Origin: Christiangramia sediminis
GTDB taxonomy: Bacteria; Bacteroidota; Bacteroidia; Flavobacteriales; Flavobacteriaceae
DNA: 64,000 bases
NCBI RefSeq assembly: GCF_020552705.1
Contig: NZ_JAJBZG010000002.1
Location: forward strand, 744,001 to 808,000
Direction of reading: 5' to 3'
Made by a program: the position numbers and the translations under genes. Positions 1 to 7,595 of the stretch are shown here, in pieces; position 1 is the stretch's first letter, and each line of letters begins with the position of its first letter. Under the pieces are notes generated by a model. That model saw only the letters and a program-made list of their open reading frames with translations. It ran no database searches and had not been told where the DNA came from.

Positions 1-116
1 AATCGCGAGAAAATTCTCAAGAATTATGTTTAAAAAACTTGTGGATTATAAATTTCCCACTTCACAGAAAAGCTCTTGCAGTTGCTCAAAAATGATTATA
101 CTTGTATCGAAATCGC

Positions 117-124
117 TATATTTG
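117..124 (+). promoter_or_regulatory. -7 promoter element TATATTTG
   Basis: This matches the Bacteroidota -7 consensus TAnnTTTG exactly and lies 25 bases before the ATG at 150. No clear TTTG -33 element is seen 19-21 bases upstream. It probably starts the hydrolase-engB-lipoprotein transcript. Confidence 0.5.
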
Positions 125-141
125 CGATTGCTAACCGCAAA
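121..141 (+). promoter_or_regulatory. Leader hairpin upstream of hydrolase gene
   Basis: TTTGCG (121-126) is the exact reverse complement of CGCAAA (136-141), with a 9-base loop. The left arm overlaps the -7 element. It could be a small operator or a leader stem; the six-base arms may also be chance. Confidence 0.25.
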
Positions 142-149
142 GGCTATCA

Positions 150-914
150 ATGAAAGATCACTTAAGGCAAGAGGGAAAATTCACATATCTTGAGAAGGGC
201 GAAGGAACACCAATTGTTATTCTTCATGGACTTATGGGAGGCCTCAGTAATTTTGATGGCGTAGTGGATTATTTTCCGCAGAAAGGCTATAAAGTTGTTA
301 TTCCGGAATTGCCACTTTACTCCATGTCACTTTTAAAAACCAGCGTAGGAACATTTGCAAAATATTTAAAGGAATTTCTTGATTTCAAAGGATTTGAAAA
401 TGTGATCTTGCTGGGGAATTCATTAGGTGGGCACATTGCACTGCTCGCCACGAAAATGTTTCCAGAATCTATACAGGCGCTTGTAATTACAGGGAGCTCG
501 GGGCTTTATGAAAATGCCATGGGCGAGAGTTATCCGAGACGAGGAGATTATGAATTTATCAGGAAAAAAGCAGAAGCAGTTTTTTATGATCCCGAAGTCG
601 CAACAAAAGAGATCGTGGACGAGGTTTATGAGACGGTAAGTGACCGTAATAAACTGGTAAAAACACTGGCCATAGCAAAAAGTGCTATCCGCCATAATAT
701 GGCGAAAGATCTGCCTAATATGGAAACTCCAACCTGCATTATATGGGGAAAAAATGATACGGTAACTCCTCCAGAAGTAGCGGAAGACTTCCAGCGTTTA
801 TTACCAGATGCCAACCTTTACTGGATAGACAAATGCGGGCATGCTGCCATGATGGAACATCCTCAAGAATTCAACGAGCTTTTTCACCAGTGGTTGAAAG
901 AACGCGAGATCTAA
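150..914 (+). CDS. Alpha/beta hydrolase
   Basis: Single-domain alpha/beta hydrolase of 254 residues with no signal peptide, so cytoplasmic. The oxyanion segment is HGLMGG (residues 26-31), the nucleophile elbow is GNSLGG with Ser91, the acid is Asp203 in GKNDTVTP, and the base is His231 in CGHAAMMEHP, giving an intact Ser-Asp-His triad. The substrate cannot be deduced; the family includes esterases, C-C bond hydrolases and thioesterases. It is ten bases upstream of engB and likely cotranscribed. The ATG is chosen because it follows the -7 element at 117-124 and an A-rich stretch. Confidence 0.85.
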   Translation: MKDHLRQEGKFTYLEKGEGTPIVILHGLMGGLSNFDGVVDYFPQKGYKVVIPELPLYSMSLLKTSVGTFAKYLKEFLDFKGFENVILLGNSLGGHIALLATKMFPESIQALVITGSSGLYENAMGESYPRRGDYEFIRKKAEAVFYDPEVATKEIVDEVYETVSDRNKLVKTLAIAKSAIRHNMAKDLPNMETPTCIIWGKNDTVTPPEVAEDFQRLLPDANLYWIDKCGHAAMMEHPQEFNELFHQWLKEREI

Positions 915-924
915 ATACATTTTT

Positions 925-1530
925 ATGAAAATCAAGACCGCTGAATTTGTAGTGAGCAACTCCAAAGTTGATCAGTGCCCTAACAGCTCCTTGCCAGAAT
1001 ATGCTTTTATTGGGCGTAGTAATGTGGGAAAATCTTCCCTTATTAACATGCTTACAGGCAGAAAGGCACTTGCAAAAACCTCCGCAAAGCCCGGAAAAAC
1101 ACAACTTATCAATCATTTTTTGATCAATAATAACTGGCATCTTGTAGATCTACCGGGATATGGATACGCCCAGGTTTCAAAATCTACTAAAAAAGTATTT
1201 CAGAAATTTATCACCGCTTACTTTGAAAAAAGAAAGCAAATGATCTGCGCTTTTGTCTTAATTGATTCCCGACACAAACCTCAGCCTATTGATATGGAAT
1301 TCATGCAGTGGCTGGGTGAAAATAATATCCCATTCTGTATAATTTTCACTAAGGCTGATAAGCTGAAAGATAAAGTACTGGATAAGAATATTGAAAATTA
1401 TAAAGCTGAAATGCTGGAAAGCTGGGTAGAAATGCCCGAGTACTTTATTACTTCGGCCACTTCAAAATTGGGACAGGATGAAATTTTGGATTATATAGAT
1501 CAAATTAATGAGCAGCTCAAAAACAAATAA
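925..1530 (+). CDS. engB: Ribosome biogenesis GTP-binding protein EngB/YsxC
   Basis: EngB/YsxC/YihA-family GTPase of 201 residues, the normal length. G1 is GRSNVGKSS (residues 30-38), G3 is the family form DLPGYGYA, G4 is TKADK and G5 is the SATS segment near residue 177. The family assists late assembly of the 50S subunit and is essential in several bacteria. The ATG follows the preceding stop by ten bases, so expression is probably coupled to the hydrolase. A lipoprotein gene starts two bases after its stop. Confidence 0.95.
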   Translation: MKIKTAEFVVSNSKVDQCPNSSLPEYAFIGRSNVGKSSLINMLTGRKALAKTSAKPGKTQLINHFLINNNWHLVDLPGYGYAQVSKSTKKVFQKFITAYFEKRKQMICAFVLIDSRHKPQPIDMEFMQWLGENNIPFCIIFTKADKLKDKVLDKNIENYKAEMLESWVEMPEYFITSATSKLGQDEILDYIDQINEQLKNK

Positions 1531-1532
1531 GC

Positions 1533-2231
1533 ATGCCCATAATTTATCGGAATTATCTTTTAGTTTTTCTTATCGCAAGTTTTTTTTTATCCTGCGCCGC
1601 TTATAAAAGTGAACCTACCGAATACTATCTGGATGAAACTGGGAAAAGCATAGAGGGATCTACTTTTATGGCTAAGTTTCATGACTCTGCAAATCCATAC
1701 GCAGCTTGGAATTACATAGCTAAAGATAGTGGGATGGTTTCCGAAATATCACACCTGAAATATGAAACTTATTTAGTTTCTTACGAAAAATTTTTATTGC
1801 AAATGGAGCAACTAACCGGTAAAAATTTTTATGATAATCCTACTTTTATTCTCTCCTATAATTTTAGAGATGATTATTGTACAAACGATCGTCCACCTAA
1901 TGACTATAGTAAAATAAGAATTAATCAAAGATTCAATTATCTAAATCCCAAAATTAAGACTTTAAAGAAGGAATACAGAAATACAGAGTTTCTTAAAATC
2001 TTTGAAAGCGGAATCAGCTTACCTGAGTTTTCTGAAAAACAAAGAGCGTATTTCTTCCTCGATTCTACAAATTTCTTAAGAGAGAAAGTATTCCGAAACC
2101 CAACTTTATGTGGTTCTTACGCTATAATTAAACCAAACGGACAGATGCTTATTAGAAATGGCGAGTATGGCTTAAGTGGAATTTCAAATCATTTAGATCC
2201 CGATATCTGGAACACATTCTTTGATCAATAG
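1533..2231 (+). CDS. Putative lipoprotein, unknown function
   Basis: Predicted outer-envelope lipoprotein of 232 residues. A lipoprotein signal peptide ends at Cys21 (lipobox FLSC). The mature part has no motif I recognise; it is rich in Tyr, Asn and Phe and carries one CTNDRP segment and one LCGSY segment, so a disulfide is possible. It begins two bases after engB and is the last gene of this plus-strand run, convergent with the gld cluster four bases beyond. It looks like a lineage-specific protein. Confidence 0.7.
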   Translation: MPIIYRNYLLVFLIASFFLSCAAYKSEPTEYYLDETGKSIEGSTFMAKFHDSANPYAAWNYIAKDSGMVSEISHLKYETYLVSYEKFLLQMEQLTGKNFYDNPTFILSYNFRDDYCTNDRPPNDYSKIRINQRFNYLNPKIKTLKKEYRNTEFLKIFESGISLPEFSEKQRAYFFLDSTNFLREKVFRNPTLCGSYAIIKPNGQMLIRNGEYGLSGISNHLDPDIWNTFFDQ

Positions 2232-2235
2232 AATA

Positions 2236-2592
2236 TTATAGACTTTTGAGCTTTTCAATCAAAACTTCCATATTGGAAATTTTTTCAAGTTCCTGTCTAG
2301 ATAAAATCACTTCCAAACCTTTTCCGGTTTGTGCAAGAACGATAGGAAACTCGAATTTATGTCCGAATTTTGAAGCGTATAACTTCTGAAATTCATCCTT
2401 ATGTAGAAATTCAGTTTCGGCATCCAGATCCTCTCTAAACTCCTTCCAGGCTTTCTTTTCCCGAAAAGAACCATAGGTAAGCTCACATAATTTGCAGGAA
2501 TAAGTAGATGGATTCACCACCTTGTGTAGTGAATCCAGGAAAGTATTCAGCTTACCTGAATCTGCATTATAAACAAAGATCAGTTTTTCCAA
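2236..2592 (-). CDS. Conserved hypothetical protein with CxxC motif
   Basis: Small cytoplasmic protein of 118 residues of a type widespread in Bacteroidota but without an assigned function as far as I know. It starts KLIFVYNADSG and carries a CKLC motif near residues 33-36, which suggests metal or thiol chemistry. The start codon is TTG at 2592-2590, placed directly after the gldC stop TAG (2595-2593); no in-frame ATG is nearby. It is therefore the third gene of a gldB-gldC operon and is likely expressed by termination-reinitiation. Confidence 0.7.
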   Translation of the reverse strand: MEKLIFVYNADSGKLNTFLDSLHKVVNPSTYSCKLCELTYGSFREKKAWKEFREDLDAETEFLHKDEFQKLYASKFGHKFEFPIVLAQTGKGLEVILSRQELEKISNMEVLIEKLKSL

Positions 2593-2931
2593 CTACCCCT
2601 TTTTAATTTCAGTTTTTTCAGCAAAATAATCGCAGAAATCTTTCATCGTATCACGCATTTTATCATCCTGAGTAGCTCTGAAATACGTATCACTCATAGA
2701 AACTAAGGTTTGATGAAAGAATTTTTTCATCTCATCAACGGGCATCTCCTTGGTCCAAAGATCTATTCTCAGGGTTTCCTGATCTTTACTATCCCATACA
2801 GATAACATTAAGGCCTTAGCATCTTCTTTATAAATGTTCCCATCCTGCGCACTCCAGGTAAGAGTTTCTGGCACATGATTTTCGTCGGTAACTACTTCTA
2901 TATTTATTTCAGATTTCTTGTATTGAGACAT
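2593..2931 (-). CDS. gldC: Gliding motility protein GldC
   Basis: GldC homologue of 112 residues, close to the usual 111. It is a soluble protein with no signal peptide. GldC is associated with gliding in Flavobacterium johnsoniae, where it is cotranscribed with gldB and its loss weakens but does not abolish movement. Here its ATG overlaps the gldB stop by one base (TAATG), so translation is coupled. Identification rests on length, sequence pattern and the conserved gldB-gldC-nadE neighbourhood. Confidence 0.9.
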   Translation of the reverse strand: MSQYKKSEINIEVVTDENHVPETLTWSAQDGNIYKEDAKALMLSVWDSKDQETLRIDLWTKEMPVDEMKKFFHQTLVSMSDTYFRATQDDKMRDTMKDFCDYFAEKTEIKKG

Positions 2932-3890
2932 TATTTCTTGGGTTTGTAGTTTGCTTTATTAAAAATTTCTTCGGCTGAAGTATTCAGCATTTTTTCGATG
3001 GAAACATCGTTCTTATCCATATAAGCCCTGATGATATTCCAGCCAATATATTGCCCTAACCTTGCCGGTGATTCGACATCCAGCTGAAGATAAAATTTCG
3101 AGAACGGAGCAGGATATAGAAACCTGGTATATAATTGAGAATCTGTATCATAAATAAGTTCGTTCTCAATAAAATATCTCCATATTTGATCTTCATTTGC
3201 CGCGGCCCATTCTAGTTCTCTTTCAGAATAACCTATCTTTTCAGCATCACTTTTAAACGGAATAAACTTATCTTTCAAGTAAAGGATCTTTCCATAATAC
3301 AACATATGAGCTAAAAAAGTTCTGGATTCTGCTTTCGGAATATATCCTTTAGCGATTTCCGTCGCCGCATCGGGCACTATTTGCTCCTTTGTGAAATTCT
3401 TCTTCAAATATTTCTGCATCCCCACATAGAATTTATGATCCTCGCCCAGGTAAGTGTCCAGGGAAACAAATAAATAATCGCCGGTATATATAATCTTGTT
3501 TTTGTAATCTACTTCTGAAGTTACTGTAATCACATCTGGCACCTGAAAATCTGGAAAGTAATATTTTACGTGCTGAAAAAGCGAATGAAAATCGTCGCTC
3601 ACTTCTGAAAATTCCGGATAAGCTTTACTGATCTCGGTATCGATTTCCTGCTGGATACTATCATTTAACTTTTGTACCCAAAGGCTATCAGGATATTGTT
3701 TAGGAAAAAGGAAAGGATATTGTGATTTAAGTTCTGGAAGACTTTCCTGAGTTGCTTCCGCAAATTTCTGATCAAATCTTATCAACTCAAAATCTACCTC
3801 AAGCTTTTCTATTTTAGCTTCCGTTTCAGATCTTTTATCGCAGGAAAACAAACTTATAAGTAGTATTAAAAACCAGAATTTCTTCAGCAT
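2931..3890 (-). CDS. gldB: Gliding motility lipoprotein GldB
   Basis: GldB homologue of 319 residues with a lipoprotein signal peptide; the lipobox LFSC puts the lipidated residue at Cys17. GldB is required for gliding and for normal function of the gliding/type IX secretion apparatus, and is anchored in the envelope. The operon order gldB-gldC is conserved in the family. Its promoter region is shared with the divergent nadE gene. The remaining gld and spr genes are not in this window. Confidence 0.9.
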   Translation of the reverse strand: MLKKFWFLILLISLFSCDKRSETEAKIEKLEVDFELIRFDQKFAEATQESLPELKSQYPFLFPKQYPDSLWVQKLNDSIQQEIDTEISKAYPEFSEVSDDFHSLFQHVKYYFPDFQVPDVITVTSEVDYKNKIIYTGDYLFVSLDTYLGEDHKFYVGMQKYLKKNFTKEQIVPDAATEIAKGYIPKAESRTFLAHMLYYGKILYLKDKFIPFKSDAEKIGYSERELEWAAANEDQIWRYFIENELIYDTDSQLYTRFLYPAPFSKFYLQLDVESPARLGQYIGWNIIRAYMDKNDVSIEKMLNTSAEEIFNKANYKPKK

Positions 3891-3924
3891 AGCTCTCTAT
3901 TATGAAGGCTTTAACGCCTGTGTC

Positions 3925-3955
3925 TTTTAAAAATTGGCTTTAAGTGTTAGATTTG
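3925..3955 (+). promoter_or_regulatory. nadE promoter (TTTT-N19-TAGATTTG)
   Basis: TAGATTTG at 3948-3955 fits TAnnTTTG exactly, and TTTT at 3925-3928 lies 19 bases upstream in place of the usual TTTG -33 element. Transcription would start near 3962, about 35 bases before the nadE ATG. Confidence 0.6.
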
Positions 3956-3960
3956 TGAGG

Positions 3961-3968
3961 CAAAGGTA
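3961..3968 (-). promoter_or_regulatory. gldB -7 promoter element TACCTTTG
   Basis: Read on the minus strand this is TACCTTTG, an exact TAnnTTTG match, 71 bases upstream of the gldB ATG. No good -33 element is seen. It lies five bases from the nadE -7 element, so the two promoters occupy the same DNA. Confidence 0.5.
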
Positions 3969-3996
3969 TTACTTACAAACTTAATCACCCAATATT

Positions 3997-4788
3997 ATGC
4001 TGATCGAAAAAGTAGCTGACCACATTATAAACTGGCTTAAAGACTATGCCACCAAAGCTAATATGAATGGTTTTGTGGTAGGTGTTAGCGGGGGAATTGA
4101 TTCTGCAGTTACCTCAACTCTATGTGCAAAAACAGGCCTTCCCACTTTATGCCTGGAAATGCCTATTCATCAGCATAAAAATCAAATTACCAGAGCGCGA
4201 AAACATATCGAAGAACTACAGCATAACTTTGCGAATGTAAGCGACCTTGAGGTCAATTTAACTCCGGTTTTTGAGCAATTTAAAGAAGGGATGCCTCAAC
4301 ATAGGGAAACTTCTTCCCTGGACCTGGCACTGGCAAATTCCAGAGCAAGATTAAGAATGACTACCCTATACTATTTTGCCGGACTTCACAAATATCTCGT
4401 GGCAGGAACAGGAAACAAAGTAGAAGATTTTGGTGTAGGATTTTACACAAAATACGGAGACGGAGGTGTGGATCTGAGTCCTATTGCAGACCTTATGAAA
4501 AGTGAAGTCTATGAACTTGGCCAGTATTTAAATATCATCGAAGATATAATGGACGCCCCTCCTACCGATGGATTATTCGGGGACAGCAGGAGTGATGAAG
4601 ACCAGTTGGGAGCTTCTTATGATGAACTTGAATGGGCGATGAAAAGTTTAGAAGAGGGTAAAACTCTGGAAGATTTTGAAGGAAGACAACAGGAAGTTTT
4701 CAAGATTTATCAGAGACTAAACAAGGCTAATCAACATAAAATGCAACCAATCCCCGTGTGCGAAATACCCGTTCACCTGAAGAAATAA
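3997..4788 (+). CDS. nadE: NAD(+) synthase, ammonia-dependent type
   Basis: NadE of 263 residues converts nicotinic acid adenine dinucleotide to NAD with ATP. The PP-loop SGGIDS is at residues 31-36, and the GTGNKVEDFGVGFYTKYGDGG segment that binds the deamido-NAD and ATP is intact. There is no N-terminal nitrilase domain, so it should use ammonia rather than glutamine. It is divergent from gldB, as in other gliding flavobacteria. A weak hairpin follows the stop. Confidence 0.95.
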   Translation: MLIEKVADHIINWLKDYATKANMNGFVVGVSGGIDSAVTSTLCAKTGLPTLCLEMPIHQHKNQITRARKHIEELQHNFANVSDLEVNLTPVFEQFKEGMPQHRETSSLDLALANSRARLRMTTLYYFAGLHKYLVAGTGNKVEDFGVGFYTKYGDGGVDLSPIADLMKSEVYELGQYLNIIEDIMDAPPTDGLFGDSRSDEDQLGASYDELEWAMKSLEEGKTLEDFEGRQQEVFKIYQRLNKANQHKMQPIPVCEIPVHLKK

Positions 4789-4812
4789 ACATCTTATCGA
4801 ATATCTTATACT

Positions 4813-4836
4813 CTTTGAGTTTATAAAAGCTCAAAG
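4813..4836 (+). terminator. Weak stem-loop after nadE
   Basis: CTTTGAG (4813-4819) pairs with CTCAAAG (4830-4836) around a ten-base loop and is followed by CATTATTTT. It lies 24 bases after the nadE stop. The stem is short and AT-rich, so termination may be partial. Confidence 0.4.
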
Positions 4837-4902
4837 CATTATTTTAGGTTAACAAAACCAAACTCAACGAGTTACCCCCGGACTTGTTTTTAACATAAAA
4901 TC

Positions 4903-5541
4903 ATGTATCGAGTATTAATCGCAGATCACCATCCCATTATTCTGGAAGGTGTAAAATGTGTACTTCAAAACAACCCGGCGCTACAAGTAATAGGTAGAGT
5001 AGGAAGCGGCACCCAGCTTTTCAATCAATTGGAAAAGGATGCCCCTGATGTATTGATCGTAGAATTAGATCTTCCTCAAATTAACGGCATCAACGCTATT
5101 AGACGTATAAAACAGGAATTTCCCGAGGTAAAAACTTTAATTTTCAGTTCTCATCCGGAAGAGATGTATGCACTGAGCGCTATTAAGGCAGGAGCCGCCG
5201 GATATATTTCCAAGCATACAGATAATGAAACTTTGGAAAAGGCGATTTACCAGGTTGCTCGTGGTGGAATTTATCTAAATCGTTCGATTACAGAGAAGTT
5301 GAATTCCGGAATCTCCAGAGGTAAGAGTTTGATTACAAAGTTTAAAAAGCTCTCTACCAGAGAAACTGAAGTCTTAAATTTACTTTCTTCAGGCAAGAGA
5401 AATAAAGATATCGCAGAAGCTCTCGATATTAATGAGAAAACTGTAAGCACCTATAAGACCAGGTTATTGAAAAAATTAAAGGTAGATAATGTAGCAGATC
5501 TTATAACCCAGTCAAGATTACTGCAATTAAATACTACATAA
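4903..5541 (+). CDS. Atypical NarL/LuxR-type response regulator
   Basis: Regulator of 212 residues with an N-terminal receiver (about 1-120) and a C-terminal LuxR-type helix-turn-helix (about 147-193, containing the RETEVLNLLSSGKRNKDIA segment). The receiver is altered: at the position of the phospho-acceptor Asp (normally in a DLxMP motif) there is Glu54 (VELDLP), and one of the two N-terminal acidic residues is His9 (ADHHP). The switch Ser in FSSH and the Lys in ISKH remain. It may be a pseudo-receiver locked in an active-like state. No sensor kinase gene is adjacent. Its 3' end overlaps dnaG by eight bases, tail to tail. Confidence 0.9.
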   Translation: MYRVLIADHHPIILEGVKCVLQNNPALQVIGRVGSGTQLFNQLEKDAPDVLIVELDLPQINGINAIRRIKQEFPEVKTLIFSSHPEEMYALSAIKAGAAGYISKHTDNETLEKAIYQVARGGIYLNRSITEKLNSGISRGKSLITKFKKLSTRETEVLNLLSSGKRNKDIAEALDINEKTVSTYKTRLLKKLKVDNVADLITQSRLLQLNTT

Positions 5542-7495
5542 CACGTCCCAGCCTGTCAGATAAAATTGTGCTTAAACTGGTGTAACTCATTATTTCCTGA
5601 ATTTTCTCGGTTCTGTCTGTTTCAGAGTCAGCATCTACATTTTTCATTTCTTCCAATAGCTCATTGATCTTTTCTCCTACTAAATATCTTCTTAAAGATA
5701 AGATTGTCTGGGTCACATACTGTGAAACACCCTGATCCTTAGTTTTCACTGGTATGTCATGCCTACCCCAGTCATGAAGTTCATACTGCTCTTCCTCCAT
5801 TAGTATGTCTGTAAGTTTGATCGCCTGAGATTTTTCAATATCATTGATGATCATCTCTACCCCAAATTCATCTTCACTATTCAGCTTTTCTATAAGAAGC
5901 AAAAATAATTTTTTAAAATCTTCATTCGTAAATTCGATCTCATCTTCCTGAAGATCTAAAAATATCTTTTCAAATACTTTGGCTTTCTGAACTTCAGATT
6001 CATAGATCATTTCACCCTGTTCATTTTGTTTCAATAAGATATCATGAAACTCTCCTTCTTCTCTACCGTATAAAATTAACAGGCTAATGATCTTTCTTTC
6101 GAGTTCATATAAAGGATCTACCTTGCTCTTAGGAGTAGCTTCCTCCTTGACCACTTCCATCTTTTGTTTTTTGGAATGACCAGAAGATTTTGCATCCCTA
6201 TTTTCAATTTGCGCAAGCGTGGCATACAGGACATCCTCGTTGATATCCATAATGCGTGAACATTCCTGCAAATAAACCTCACGCTGGATGTTATCTGGAA
6301 TTTTTGCGATACTATTTACCATATCCCGGATAAGTCCAGCTTTTTTTACGGGATCATTTTTAGCTTCATCCATGAGAAGGGAAGCTTTATAGGTAATGAA
6401 ATCGTAAGAATTCTCCTCAAGAAACTCTCTTAATTCGTCTTCAGAATTTGAGCGCGCAAAACTATCCGGATCTTCTCCTTCTGGAAAAGGGCAAACTTTT
6501 ACGTTCATGCCTTGCTCCAGAATAAGATCTATTCCTCGCAAAGAAGCCCTGGTTCCAGCTGCATCGCCATCAAAAAGAACAGTTATATTTTTAGTAAGTC
6601 GGTTTATAAGTCTTATCTGTTCCGGAGTTAAGGCAGTTCCGGAAGAAGAAACTGTATTTTCAATTCCGTTTTGATGAAATTGAATAACATCGGTATATCC
6701 TTCAACCAGATAACAATTATCTTCTTTTGCAATCGCCTGCTTGGCGTAATTAATACCATAAAGCACCTTGCTTTTGTGGTAAATATCACTTTCTGGCGAG
6801 TTTAGATATTTTGCAGCTTTCTTATTGTTAGAAAGTATTCTTCCTCCAAATCCCAGAACACGTCCGGACATGGAATGAATAGGAAACATGACCCGACCCT
6901 TAAACCGATCGAAAGTCTTTTCATCTTTTACAATGGTAAGCCCGGTCTTTTCAAGGTACTCCAGCTTATAACCATCACCTAAAGCAGTTTTAGTAAAGGC
7001 TTCCCATTCATCAGGAGAATAACCCAGATCAAATTTCTTGATAGTTTCAGCAGTAAAGCCCCTCTCTTTGAAATAGCTTAAACCTATTGCCTGACCTTCA
7101 TCGGTCTTATGCATCTGCTTCTGAAAGTACTTGCTGGCATATTCTGAAACCAGGTACATACTTTCCCGCTCATTAGCCTGCTCCTTTTGCTCATCACTCT
7201 GCTCGGTTTCTTCGATTTCAATTCCGTATTTCTTTGCGAGGTATTTGATCGCCTCCGGATAATTAAAATGTTCATGTTCCATTAAAAAAGCAACTACGTT
7301 GCCCCCTTTTCCGCTACTGAAATCTTTCCAGATCTGCTTTACCGGAGAAACCATAAAACTTGGTGATCGTTCATCGGTAAAAGGGCTCAAACCCTTCATA
7401 TTACTTCCCGATCTCTTAAGCTGAACAAAATCACCGATCACCTCCTCTACACGGGCGGTTTCAAATACATTGTCTATGGTGGTTCTAGAGATCAA
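5534..7495 (-). CDS. dnaG: DNA primase with degenerate zinc-binding domain
   Basis: DnaG of 653 residues, which makes RNA primers at the replication fork. The TOPRIM core is intact: EGYTDVIQFHQNG carries the catalytic Glu and FDGDAAGTRAS the DxD. The N-terminal domain aligns with the CHC2 zinc finger, but the four zinc ligands are replaced by Ser37, Thr40, Asp58 and Ser61, while the surrounding framework (PFxxExxPSFxVSP, GNxxxFL) is kept. A long acidic C-terminal region probably binds the DnaB helicase. The ATG is at 7495. I believe the zinc loss is common in this family, but that is from memory. Confidence 0.95.
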   Translation of the reverse strand: MISRTTIDNVFETARVEEVIGDFVQLKRSGSNMKGLSPFTDERSPSFMVSPVKQIWKDFSSGKGGNVVAFLMEHEHFNYPEAIKYLAKKYGIEIEETEQSDEQKEQANERESMYLVSEYASKYFQKQMHKTDEGQAIGLSYFKERGFTAETIKKFDLGYSPDEWEAFTKTALGDGYKLEYLEKTGLTIVKDEKTFDRFKGRVMFPIHSMSGRVLGFGGRILSNNKKAAKYLNSPESDIYHKSKVLYGINYAKQAIAKEDNCYLVEGYTDVIQFHQNGIENTVSSSGTALTPEQIRLINRLTKNITVLFDGDAAGTRASLRGIDLILEQGMNVKVCPFPEGEDPDSFARSNSEDELREFLEENSYDFITYKASLLMDEAKNDPVKKAGLIRDMVNSIAKIPDNIQREVYLQECSRIMDINEDVLYATLAQIENRDAKSSGHSKKQKMEVVKEEATPKSKVDPLYELERKIISLLILYGREEGEFHDILLKQNEQGEMIYESEVQKAKVFEKIFLDLQEDEIEFTNEDFKKLFLLLIEKLNSEDEFGVEMIINDIEKSQAIKLTDILMEEEQYELHDWGRHDIPVKTKDQGVSQYVTQTILSLRRYLVGEKINELLEEMKNVDADSETDRTEKIQEIMSYTSLSTILSDRLGRVM

Positions 7496-7534
7496 TTAAC
7501 TAAGAAATATTTAGGTGGAAATTACTAAAAAAGA

Positions 7535-7572
7535 CAGGGCTTTAAAAAAGAAAACTCAAATTTAAAGCCCTG
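7535..7572 (-). terminator. Intrinsic terminator after the coiled-coil/barrel gene
   Basis: CAGGGCTTTAAA (7535-7546) and TTTAAAGCCCTG (7561-7572) form a perfect 12-base-pair stem with a 14-base loop. On the minus strand the stem is followed by TCTTTTTT. It ends the sigma/anti-sigma/barrel operon just before dnaG. Confidence 0.8.
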
Positions 7573-7595
7573 CAAAACTAAACTATATTGGCTAA

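Noticed and set aside
40-48. DnaA-box-like TGTGGATTA
   Set aside because: Single site with one mismatch and no cluster or origin gene near; dnaA is not in the window.
7557-7564. TAAATTTG element on the minus strand as dnaG-region promoter
   Set aside because: It lies within the terminator stem downstream of dnaG's start and upstream of nothing on that strand except the end of the barrel gene; better explained as part of the hairpin.
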